A stretch of 8,100 bases of DNA from positions 1 to 8,100 of the forward strand of contig JBLNDG010000068.1 of the NCBI GenBank assembly GCA_050261415.1. The letters run 5' to 3'. A program made the translations under genes and the position numbers. The DNA comes from JBLNDG01 sp050261415 (GTDB lineage Bacteria > Bacillota > Clostridia > Lutisporales > Lutisporaceae). The notes under the pieces were generated by a model, which saw only the letters and a program-made list of their open reading frames with translations, searched no databases and had not been told where the DNA came from. This document shows positions 1 to 6,938 of the stretch, in pieces. Positions within the stretch are counted from its first letter, which is position 1, and each line of letters opens with the position of its first letter.

Positions 1-35
1 CGTATACCTATAAATGGACGTTATTTTTATTTAAA

Positions 36-75
36 GAACAAATATGCCCTTAATCTGTCAATTGAAGGCTTGTTC
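36..75 (-). terminator. Possible intrinsic terminator after the SIMPL-domain gene
   Basis: Read on the minus strand, GAACAA (75-70) pairs with TTGTTC (41-36). Inside it a nine-position stem, GCCTTCAAT against ATTAAGGGC, pairs with one T-G wobble and one mismatch around a six-base loop. The minus-strand sequence that follows is A/T-rich (TTTAAATAAAAAT) but has no uninterrupted T run, so this is a weaker candidate than the other two terminators in the window. It lies about 50 bases past the stop of the SIMPL gene, where the sbcDC transcript could end. The rest of 1-124 shows no gene I can support. Confidence 0.4.
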
Positions 76-124
76 CATCTATGTTGTACATGCTTTTATC
101 CCTGTATGCCTGCCATACGCATTT

Positions 125-865
125 CTACTTAAGCTCAAAAGTACACGTTACTACTGCCGTTATTTCCTTTTGTATAGAGCTGGTGTCATTTATTCCGTAA
201 TCTGCAACCTCGGTGGAATACAGCGGGGTTATCTGGAAAACCCCCATTTTTGCTGACTTAAGCGTTCCGATGCTGCTCCCGGTGTTTTGTGCTATCTGCT
301 CAGCTCTATTCTTTGCATCCTTGGTCGCTTCTGCAAGCATGCTTACCTTCAAGTCTGCAATTTTGGTGTAAAAGTACTGCGGCGGAAAAGACTGAAATTC
401 TACACCTTCATTTATCAATTCCGTTGCTTCTCTGGAAATCTGACTTATCCTGTCAACGTCCGCGGAGCTTATTTCCACTTGCTGCTGCAACCGGTACCCC
501 AACAAGTTGTTTGTATATTGGCCGTTTATATTTACCTCAAAGATGGGACTTGTGTCTATGGACGTGAATACCAGCTCGTCATCGCCTATTCCCTTGCTTA
601 CTAAATACTTTCTTACCTTATCCGAGCTTTCCTTCAACCGTACATATGCCTCCGCCATAGTTGGGGACTGGCAGGAAAAGCTGCCTCTCCAGACGATCAA
701 ATCCGACTTTAGCTGCTGCTTGGCAGAACCGGTTACAGTAATCGATGTGTTTCCCTTTATTTCTATCAGTCCCCTAACTGCCAGGTAGGTTGAAGTAATA
801 AGCCCTCCCGCAAGGATCAGTGCCACAAGTATGAAAGCCAAATATTTTTTGTTTTCCTGGTTCAC
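125..865 (-). CDS. SIMPL-domain (DUF541/YggE-type) membrane-anchored protein
   Basis: A 246-residue protein. Residues about 8-30 form one hydrophobic segment that should act as an uncleaved anchor or signal peptide, placing the rest outside the membrane. Residues about 41-245 match the SIMPL/DUF541 family: an N-terminal ITVTGSAKQQLKSD strand with a W-x-G-x-F motif soon after, a middle QQQVEISSADVDRIS section, and the C-terminal helix EATKDAKNRAEQIA followed by GTLKSAKMGVFQITP. Family members such as E. coli YggE and Brucella BP26 are envelope proteins linked to stress tolerance, and BP26 forms ring oligomers. No enzymatic reaction is established. The start is a GTG at 865, supported by a strong AAGGAGG eight bases upstream. 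The gene begins 64 bases after the sbcC stop with no terminator between, so it is probably cotranscribed with sbcDC. A functional tie to DNA repair is not shown by the sequence. Confidence 0.85.
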   Translation of the reverse strand: MNQENKKYLAFILVALILAGGLITSTYLAVRGLIEIKGNTSITVTGSAKQQLKSDLIVWRGSFSCQSPTMAEAYVRLKESSDKVRKYLVSKGIGDDELVFTSIDTSPIFEVNINGQYTNNLLGYRLQQQVEISSADVDRISQISREATELINEGVEFQSFPPQYFYTKIADLKVSMLAEATKDAKNRAEQIAQNTGSSIGTLKSAKMGVFQITPLYSTEVADYGINDTSSIQKEITAVVTCTFELK

Positions 866-929
866 TATCAGACCCTCCTTTACATTAAGACCACTTTCGT
901 CATTTTGTGATAAGCTTGTGTATATTATG

Positions 930-3900
930 TTATGCCTTTTCTATGGCTACCCTGCTCCCTAACCCGTTTATAGCAGGGCCTTCAACTATCAGGCGCCTTG
1001 CTATCCTATTCTTTAGTTCAGGTACATGACTTATCAAACCTATTACACGCTTCTGCGTGCTCAGTCTTTCAAGAGCATCAACTACAGTGTCCAACAGATT
1101 ACTGTCAAGAGTTCCGAAGCCTTCATCCAAGAAAAAGAACTCAAGTGGGCTTTGTCCTTTGAGCTGTATTTGGGAGGATAAAGCAAGCGCAAGCGCCAGG
1201 GATGTTAAGAAGGTCTCTCCCCCTGACAAGGACGTAACCATCCTGTGTATGCCTCCGTTTGAATCATCCCGTATAACAAAGCCGTTTTCTATATCAAGTT
1301 CCAGGCCATATCTGTGCCTTGTAAGGGTGCCGAGTGTTTCAGATGCTTCTTTAGCAACATACCTCAGCCTTTCCTCCGATATATATTCTATGAACCCGTT
1401 CCCTTTCATAAGGTTCTTCAGCTGTTCGAGATTCTCCATCTTTTTTGTATTGCTCTTCATTTCCTTACTGAGGGAAAGCCAGCTTTCATAGTTGGTTTTT
1501 AAATTGCCGTATTTATTTCTGGAGCTTTCAAAGGCAGAAATTCCGTTCTCCTTTAAAAGCTTCAATTCCTCATACCTGCCGCTTGTTTCCTGCCATTGCT
1601 CTCCTGTTATGCTTCTTCCCTTAAGCTTCTTCTCAACCATTGCTTTCTGGGCTTCTATGCTCTTTTTTGTTTCTTCGAATTCAAAAATCTCTTTCTTAAG
1701 CTGCAGAAGAACATCCCCCGGTACTGCGGCATTCTCCGCTTCCTCGATTGAACTAAAGCCCCTGCTAAGAAGCTCTGCTCTGAGTTTTTCCGTTTCGCTC
1801 TCCAGTTTTTCCTTAAATATATCTCTCTGCTTCTCCAGCGCGTTTTTCTCTTTACCGGCCTTTTCGTATCTCTCCCTTGATGAATTCAATCGTTCCTGAG
1901 CTTCCTGCTCATTTGAAGACAACTTGCCGATTTCCTGGTCCGTTGCAGCTATCTCCGCATTTAAATCCTTGTCTCCCGCAACTTCTTGAATTTCCTTCTG
2001 CTTTTCACTCTGCTGGTATTTTAAGCCTCTGCCTTCTGCATCTATATCTGAAAACCTGTTTATCAGCTGCTGTTTTTCCGTTTCGAGTCTTTCAAGTTCC
2101 TTCCTTGTGTCGGCTGTTTTCTTCTCCAGTGCATCAATGCTCTTTTGTAATACTTCAAGTTCATTATCACAGTTCTGTATTCTCTCCAGCTCGCTCTTTA
2201 TACTTTGGATTCCCAGGTCCTTTATGAAAGCCTGATATGCCTCACTCTTCCCGGAATAATCCGTTTCAGATGCCGATAATACCTGCTGAGCCTCCTGAAG
2301 GTGCAGCTTGTTGGCCTCAAGCTGTGATTTCTTCCCGCTTATATCAATCTGATACCGGTTGTATTCTCTCTCTTTCAGGGCGAGCTCCTCTTCAAGCTTC
2401 TGGAGTCCCTGCTCCCATTCGTCAATTGCCTTTAGCTTATCCTGTCTTTTCTCCTTAAGCTCTTCCATAAGCTGTTCGATATGTACTATATCCAGTCTCT
2501 GAAGCTCTTGGGGCAGTTTCATTATCCACTCGTTCCGCTCCTCCTGCTTCCTTGCCGCATCGTCCTGCAGGGTTGACACCTGATTCCTTAGATTATTATG
2601 CTGCTCTTCCAGCTTTATGCATTCATTTTCAAGCACTCTGCTCTGGCCCTCCAGCTTTTCAACCAGATCCTGAAGCCCGGTGATTTTGCTTTCAATTCCC
2701 GCTATCCCGCTGTCTCCGCCGTAAACCGACGGGCTTGGATGAGTTGTTGACCCGCAGACGGGACAGGGTTCATTTTCTTTTAATTCTTTAGCCAGCATAT
2801 AAGCAGTATTTTTGTGGTATTCAGCCTTTTGCTCCTCAAGCAGCTTCCTCTTGCCTTCAAGCTCCTCATGCTTGTTCCGTATAAGACTTGCGGTTTCATC
2901 AATCCTGCCCGCTATCCCATTTGCCTGACTCTCAAAATTTCTCAATCTGTCCTGCAGCTGTTCAAGGTCTTTATCCTTTACCCGTAAGGTGTCAGTTATA
3001 GCTTTTATGCTGTAAAACCTTGTATCCTCCTGCATGATGTCCTTCCTATCCCCGGGCTTTGCACCTTCATGCTGCTTAAGAACATCCTTCAAGCCGGAGA
3101 TTTCATTCTGAAGCTTTACACCTGCTTTCTCCAGATTGCCCAGTTCCTGTTCCTGACCGACAACTAATCCGGCCAGCATTTCATGCCTGGATTTAAATTT
3201 TTCAAGGCTTGCTATAGAGCTGTTCAACTCTTCTTCAAGCTTAACTCCCTTTTGAACTTTGCTCCTATAATTTGCCTCAATTTTTAACCCTTCTGCAAGG
3301 GATTTTTGTTTCTCAATATCTGCAAGAATCAGATCAAGCTGTGCCTTCTGTTCCGATATCAATATTTCCCTATCGGAAATCTGTTTTTTTGTATCAACAT
3401 AACCCACCCTAAGCTTTTGCAGGGCATCCTCAAGCTTTTCAATCTCCTTCTTTGTCTCCAACGCTTTGATTAACCTTGTTCTCCGTTCTACAAGCCTAGG
3501 GATGTTCTTCTTCCTCAAAAGGGCGGCCTTTTCATATTCCAATCCGGAAGCTTCCAGTTCTGCCTGGAACCTTAACAAATCCATGTCCAGCTTCACCAGT
3601 TCAGTTTTTGTTGCTTCCAAGTCCTGTGCAGTCTTTTTATAGCTGCTTATCCTTTCCTCCAGACTTCTGGCAGCCTGTGCCTTTTCATAAATGCCCTTTT
3701 TCCCCTCAATTTCATCTGCCTTTAGTAAATGTTCCTGTTCCTTGCTCCTGATATCAGCAAGTTCACTGGTAAGCTCCCAAACATCTTTAGCAGCATTATA
3801 TTCCTTCTCTATTGCCTTAAGTGCTTCATCAATCTTATCCCTGTTCTCCTGCGCAGCCGTCATTGCAGCTTCCGCTTCCTTTAATGAAGCCTCCGAAATA

Positions 3901-4538
3901 TCACCCAGGACGGATACGGCACCCTCAATACCCGAGAGCTTGTTCCTCACCTGTGCAATTTTTTTGTTGACTTTTTCTGCAAGCTGCCTTCCATATTCCT
4001 CAAGATAGAATATACGCTCCAGCATCTTTGTCTTCTCCGACTTCGGAGATAGTAAAAACTCCTGAAACTTATTCTGAGGCAAAACAACCGAACGGGTGAA
4101 ATCGTCAAACTGAAGGCCTAGAAGTTCTATAACCGCTTCATTCACTTCATTCTGCTTGTCTGCTATGATTATATCTCCTGAGGGTGATATTTCAAATAAT
4201 CTTGTTATTCGCGCTTCTACAGAGTTCTGCGAGTCCTTTTTCCTCCTGTACACCCGTTCAACCCTGTAGGTTCTTCTCCCTCCTTCCTTAATAAGATCGA
4301 AAGTAAAGGAAACCCTTGTGCTATTTACTGATGTATTCATTATCCCCTGTGTACCCCTGTTTGCTCTTTGCACATTTCCATAAAGAGCTAAGGTAATGGC
4401 ATCCAAAATTGTAGATTTTCCGCTCCCTGTAGGTCCGAAAATCCCAAACAGTCCTGTTTCTCCGAGGGTGTCAAAGTCTATGGACTGCAGCTCCTTAAAG
4501 CTTTGCAGCCCCTCTATTTCAAGAAGCCTGGGTCTCAA
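930..4538 (-). CDS. sbcC: SbcC, ATPase subunit of the SbcCD (Rad50-Mre11 type) nuclease
   Basis: A protein of about 1202 residues and the ATPase half of the cytoplasmic SbcCD complex, which opens and cuts DNA hairpins and processes blocked double-strand ends. Numbered from the TTG start, Walker A GPTGSGKST is at 35-43. A long Glu/Lys/Leu/Gln-rich coiled coil covers about 190-1030. The zinc-hook CPVC has Cys592 and Cys595, almost exactly at mid-length, as expected for two antiparallel arms. The ABC signature LSGGE is at 1104-1108, Walker B FFFLDEGFG has Asp1138 and Glu1139, and the switch His is in ISHV at 1171. All key residues are intact. The open frame extends up to an ATG at 4622, but that part lies inside sbcD. 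A TTG at 4538 gives the family-typical MRPRLLEIEGLQSF and has GGAGG eight bases upstream, whereas a GTG at 4547 falls within that site. The gene overlaps the sbcD end by 20 bases, implying coupled translation. Confidence 0.96.
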   Translation of the reverse strand: MRPRLLEIEGLQSFKELQSIDFDTLGETGLFGIFGPTGSGKSTILDAITLALYGNVQRANRGTQGIMNTSVNSTRVSFTFDLIKEGGRRTYRVERVYRRKKDSQNSVEARITRLFEISPSGDIIIADKQNEVNEAVIELLGLQFDDFTRSVVLPQNKFQEFLLSPKSEKTKMLERIFYLEEYGRQLAEKVNKKIAQVRNKLSGIEGAVSVLGDISEASLKEAEAAMTAAQENRDKIDEALKAIEKEYNAAKDVWELTSELADIRSKEQEHLLKADEIEGKKGIYEKAQAARSLEERISSYKKTAQDLEATKTELVKLDMDLLRFQAELEASGLEYEKAALLRKKNIPRLVERRTRLIKALETKKEIEKLEDALQKLRVGYVDTKKQISDREILISEQKAQLDLILADIEKQKSLAEGLKIEANYRSKVQKGVKLEEELNSSIASLEKFKSRHEMLAGLVVGQEQELGNLEKAGVKLQNEISGLKDVLKQHEGAKPGDRKDIMQEDTRFYSIKAITDTLRVKDKDLEQLQDRLRNFESQANGIAGRIDETASLIRNKHEELEGKRKLLEEQKAEYHKNTAYMLAKELKENEPCPVCGSTTHPSPSVYGGDSGIAGIESKITGLQDLVEKLEGQSRVLENECIKLEEQHNNLRNQVSTLQDDAARKQEERNEWIMKLPQELQRLDIVHIEQLMEELKEKRQDKLKAIDEWEQGLQKLEEELALKEREYNRYQIDISGKKSQLEANKLHLQEAQQVLSASETDYSGKSEAYQAFIKDLGIQSIKSELERIQNCDNELEVLQKSIDALEKKTADTRKELERLETEKQQLINRFSDIDAEGRGLKYQQSEKQKEIQEVAGDKDLNAEIAATDQEIGKLSSNEQEAQERLNSSRERYEKAGKEKNALEKQRDIFKEKLESETEKLRAELLSRGFSSIEEAENAAVPGDVLLQLKKEIFEFEETKKSIEAQKAMVEKKLKGRSITGEQWQETSGRYEELKLLKENGISAFESSRNKYGNLKTNYESWLSLSKEMKSNTKKMENLEQLKNLMKGNGFIEYISEERLRYVAKEASETLGTLTRHRYGLELDIENGFVIRDDSNGGIHRMVTSLSGGETFLTSLALALALSSQIQLKGQSPLEFFFLDEGFGTLDSNLLDTVVDALERLSTQKRVIGLISHVPELKNRIARRLIVEGPAINGLGSRVAIEKA

Positions 4539-5787
4539 TACCCTCACCTCCAGGCAGAGCAGCATCATTATCCTCATCGCTGCTGTAATTAACGACTTCA
4601 AGGAAAGTTTCAAGTATCTCATCTGCGGCTTCCATACCAGTCTTATATCTGTAATAGTCCTTGAACAATTCGTCTATGCGCTTACTCTCACGGGCTTCAT
4701 AGCTAAACTGTGCTTCCTTTTCTTCCAGAATAACCGGTCTTATGTTTATAATCCCCGGGTTAAGCTCCCTCAACCTTTTTTGTTCTTCAAGGGTAAGTGC
4801 CCGGTCTGTATGTATCTCCAAATCTATCCATGCATTGCTGTCTCTTCCTTCTTCGCACCATCTCAAGGCTTCTTCTATACCATTCCTGGCTTTCCACTGC
4901 TTCAAGGGCTTCCCTGAGTTAAGGTATACCTCCTTTACCTCCGGTTCGCTCCCTGGTACTGCATTAACAATGAAAACCAACTTGCTGTAATCTGTCTCTG
5001 AAAAGCTGTAGGCAAGAGGTGAGCCGGAATAATAGGCAGGAGACGGAGCACTGTTTACTTTCTGAGGCCTGTGCAAATGTCCCAGTGCAATAAAATGTGC
5101 ATTATCCGGAAGAACACACGGATCTACCATCAAAGCACCTCCCAGCTGCCTTTCCGAATCTGACGTCCTCCCGTCCCGGAGGAACATATGACTCACAATC
5201 AGGTTTACAGTATCATCCCTGAAATTTGTGCTTAATTCCCTGAGCAGCTCTCCGATTCTGTCAGAGTATGCCTGTTGCAGCTTATCCTCATCCGATTCCG
5301 ATGATAGTATCTGCTCAAGCCTTGATTCCGAAGGATATGGAAGGGTTATGACAACTGCATTGTGTCCACAGCCTGCAAGCCTTATCTCCAGCCAGCCGGA
5401 GCCTGAGTTTACCACTTTTATGGTGCCGTCCTTACTTTCGTGGATTCCTGCATCACTACCCGGATAGCCCAAAAGTATTATTCCGTTTTTATATGCAAGG
5501 GGACTGGCTGCACATAACCTGTCAGGGGAGTCATGGTTCCCGGCTATTACTACAATCGCCCTTTTACCTTTCCCGTTCAGCCTGTCCACCGCTTCATAAA
5601 AAAGCTCCTCCGCTACGGAAGATGGGGTGTAAGTATCGAATATATCCCCTGCAACCAGTACAAGGTCTATTTCTTCCTTGTCTGCAATACCGCAAAGCTC
5701 ATCTATAAATTGCCTTTGCTCATCTATTCTATTAATATTTTCCAAAGTCTTTCCAAGGTGCCAGTCTGATGTGTGAAGTATTTTCAT
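4519..5787 (-). CDS. sbcD: SbcD, nuclease subunit of the SbcCD complex
   Basis: A 422-residue metallophosphoesterase, the Mre11-type partner of SbcC. It uses a dinuclear metal (typically Mn2+) centre for 3'-5' exonuclease and hairpin endonuclease activity, gated by SbcC ATP binding. Phosphoesterase motifs appear in order: TSDWHLG with Asp8 and His10, AGDIFD with Asp48, AGNHDS with Asn84 and His85, VSHMF with His200, and LGHLHRPQ with His237 and His239. The region after about residue 265 is the capping and SbcC-binding part and is close to family length (E. coli SbcD is 400 residues). Three consecutive ATG codons sit at 5793, 5790 and 5787. AGGAGG (5795-5800) lies one, four and seven bases before them, so the third is the most likely start and gives MKILHTSDWHLGK. 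The gene overlaps sbcC by 20 bases and is preceded by its own promoter region. Confidence 0.95.
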   Translation of the reverse strand: MKILHTSDWHLGKTLENINRIDEQRQFIDELCGIADKEEIDLVLVAGDIFDTYTPSSVAEELFYEAVDRLNGKGKRAIVVIAGNHDSPDRLCAASPLAYKNGIILLGYPGSDAGIHESKDGTIKVVNSGSGWLEIRLAGCGHNAVVITLPYPSESRLEQILSSESDEDKLQQAYSDRIGELLRELSTNFRDDTVNLIVSHMFLRDGRTSDSERQLGGALMVDPCVLPDNAHFIALGHLHRPQKVNSAPSPAYYSGSPLAYSFSETDYSKLVFIVNAVPGSEPEVKEVYLNSGKPLKQWKARNGIEEALRWCEEGRDSNAWIDLEIHTDRALTLEEQKRLRELNPGIINIRPVILEEKEAQFSYEARESKRIDELFKDYYRYKTGMEAADEILETFLEVVNYSSDEDNDAALPGGEGIETQAS

Positions 5788-5891
5788 CATCATTCCTCCT
5801 GCTATCTGCGCTGTTCGCCTGTTAAAAAAGGAATCCAGGGTGTGATGTCATCCAACCCATGGGCATAATCCATGTTTTCGAGTAATTTACC

Positions 5892-5929
5892 ATTATATAT
5901 ATTCTATCGAATTTATTGCCAAAAGACAA
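5892..5929 (-). promoter_or_regulatory. Overlapping sigma-A-type promoter candidates for sbcDC
   Basis: Two overlapping minus-strand matches are visible. TTGTCT (5924-5929) is spaced 17 bases from TAGAAT (5901-5906). TTGGCA (5917-5922) is spaced 17 bases from TATATA (5894-5899), which is followed by a consensus TATAAT at 5892-5897. Either would start a transcript with a leader of about 90-105 bases before sbcD. The leader holds the palindrome ACCCATGGGC and a 23-codon reading frame described under findings. No SOS box or other operator was recognised by eye. The calls come from consensus matching only. Confidence 0.6.
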
Positions 5930-5965
5930 TTGAATATACATAATAGAACGCACATAGGGGCAGTT

Positions 5966-6014
5966 AAAAAGCAGCCATATATAACAGCTGTACCCTGCTA
6001 TATTTGACTGCTTT
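5966..6014 (-). terminator. Intrinsic terminator after lepB
   Basis: Six bases past the lepB stop, on the minus strand, AAAGCAGTC (6014-6006) pairs with GGCTGCTTT (5976-5968) over nine positions with one T-G wobble. An inner ATATA/TATAT helix follows after a short bulge, and a small CAG/CTG tip lies at the top. The stem runs directly into a T5 tract (5970-5966). This is a convincing factor-independent terminator and separates the lepB unit from the sbcDC unit. The plus-strand reading lacks an equally good T run. Confidence 0.8.
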
Positions 6015-6019
6015 ACTTA

Positions 6020-6553
6020 TTACTTCAGCGCCCCTGCTTTATTAAAAGGCCAGACCCGGAACACTGCCTTTCCGGTAATATTCTTTCCGTCTACGAAGCC
6101 CACGGAATCAAACCGGCTGTCCCTGCTGTTCTCCCTGTTATCCCCCATAACCATATATTCACCCGGAGGAATCTGCGTTTTTACAAAGCCAAAATCAGGT
6201 GTCGGCGAAGTTGTATAATCGGGTTTCAATTCTTTACCGTCTATGTATACTTTGTTATCCTTTATTTCAATTGTTTCTCCTGGTAAACCGATGACTCTCT
6301 TTATGAGATTGTGCTTTTCCAGTTTGTCCTGCTTGCTGTCTATGACCACTATATCTCCTCGGTGAGGCTCGCCAACCAGGTAGCTTATTTTCGATATGAT
6401 AAGTATCTGCCCCTCGTGAAGTGTCGGCTCCATTGATATACTCATCGCATATGCGGTTCTGAAAATAAAGGTTCTTAATATAAGGGCCAGAACCAATGCA
6501 AGAAGTATTGTTTTTACCCATGAATATATTTCCTTTTTCATTCCTTCATCCAT
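6020..6553 (-). CDS. lepB: Signal peptidase I
   Basis: A 177-residue signal peptidase I (family S26), which cuts signal peptides from secreted proteins on the outer face of the cytoplasmic membrane. One N-terminal transmembrane segment spans about residues 12-31 (WVKTILLALVLALILRTFIF). The catalytic serine is Ser40 in SISMEPTL, and the general-base lysine is Lys85 in LIKRVIGLPGE. The conserved GDNRENSRDSR box is at 137-147, and the C-terminal KAVFRVWPF is also typical. The length and single membrane segment fit the short Gram-positive type. The frame also offers a GTG at 6562, but GAGGAG (6563-6568) abuts that GTG directly and lies eight bases from the ATG at 6553, so the ATG is preferred. 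It is the last gene of a three-gene unit, 23 bases after the upstream gene, and is followed by a terminator. Clostridia often carry several lepB paralogues, so this may not be the only copy. Confidence 0.95.
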   Translation of the reverse strand: MDEGMKKEIYSWVKTILLALVLALILRTFIFRTAYAMSISMEPTLHEGQILIISKISYLVGEPHRGDIVVIDSKQDKLEKHNLIKRVIGLPGETIEIKDNKVYIDGKELKPDYTTSPTPDFGFVKTQIPPGEYMVMGDNRENSRDSRFDSVGFVDGKNITGKAVFRVWPFNKAGALK

Positions 6554-6576
6554 AAAAATCACTCCTCAACGATTAT

Positions 6577-6909
6577 CTATGCCAGTAGCTTTACCAGCAG
6601 TTCAGGCAGTAATACCGCCACCCCTATTCCATATAGAAGGTTAAGCCAAACGAATAATCCCATTGCATCGCCGTTGCGCCGGAAGGAGTGCATGGCAATA
6701 GAAACTCCCAACCATAGCAGAAAATAATTCAACAGCGATCCGGACCCAAAATTCACAACCTGTATTGCTGCCGGCAGTGATATCAAAACTCCAAGAATCG
6801 TATTCAAAACGAAAGACCCTATACCGGTAAGTATTTGCTGTGTGAGCCCATACATAAGAACCCCCGGAAATGTAACCAGCGATACTAATTGTCCAGGTTT
6901 AAAATGCAT
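6577..6909 (-). CDS. Small membrane protein, likely shortened relative of a membrane zinc-metallopeptidase family
   Basis: A 110-residue hydrophobic protein with segments at about 26-52 (ILTGIGSFVLNTILGVLISLPAAIQVV), 58-75 and 84-109. It begins MHFKPGQLVSLVTFPGV and later has WLGVSIAMHSFRRNGDAM. From memory of clostridial putative membrane zincins (HExxH proteins near DUF3267), both ends resemble that family. There, FPGV is normally followed by HELAH and a segment of some 40 residues before the QQILxGIGPFxxNT part. Here FPGVLMYGLTQQILTGIG joins the two directly, so the HExxH site is absent and catalysis is not expected. The ATG at 6909 has AAAGGGG seven bases upstream. An ATG at 6939 overlaps the TPR stop (TAATG) but has a poor binding site, so the longer 120-residue form is less likely. 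The gene sits between the TPR gene and lepB in one unit. Family placement is by recollection, not alignment. Confidence 0.7.
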   Translation of the reverse strand: MHFKPGQLVSLVTFPGVLMYGLTQQILTGIGSFVLNTILGVLISLPAAIQVVNFGSGSLLNYFLLWLGVSIAMHSFRRNGDAMGLFVWLNLLYGIGVAVLLPELLVKLLA

Positions 6910-6938
6910 TGTTTTGCCCCTTTCAAAGTATCCTTCCA

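Noticed and set aside
107..121. Small hairpin GTATG/CATAC just after the SIMPL stop as a terminator
   Set aside because: It has only five base pairs and no T run behind it. The longer hairpin at 36-75 is the better candidate.
287..788. Plus-strand open frames opposite the SIMPL gene
   Set aside because: They overlap a well-supported gene and show no recognisable protein features.
1057..4008. Several plus-strand open frames of about 60-145 codons opposite sbcC, rich in Ser, Leu and Phe
   Set aside because: They are the mirror of Glu/Lys/Leu-rich coiled-coil codons on the minus strand, and none shows a domain or a start signal.
4396..4917. A 173-codon plus-strand open frame across the sbcC/sbcD junction
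   Set aside because: It lies antisense to two genes with complete family motifs. Its translation is low-complexity and no ribosome binding site is evident.
5820..5892. A second 23-codon frame in the sbcD leader starting at the ATG within TATAATGG
   Set aside because: Its ATG overlaps the predicted -10 element, so it would not be on the transcript. It ends about 30 bases before sbcD, and the peptide looks unremarkable.
6434..6442. Residues Ser-Ile just before the catalytic Ser-Met-Glu-Pro of LepB, instead of the common Gly-x
   Set aside because: This position varies among signal peptidases, and the catalytic Ser, Lys and GDN boxes are all intact, so it is not evidence of altered function.
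6267..6521. An 84-codon minus-strand frame within lepB
   Set aside because: It is an out-of-frame shadow of lepB, whose catalytic residues are all in the main frame.
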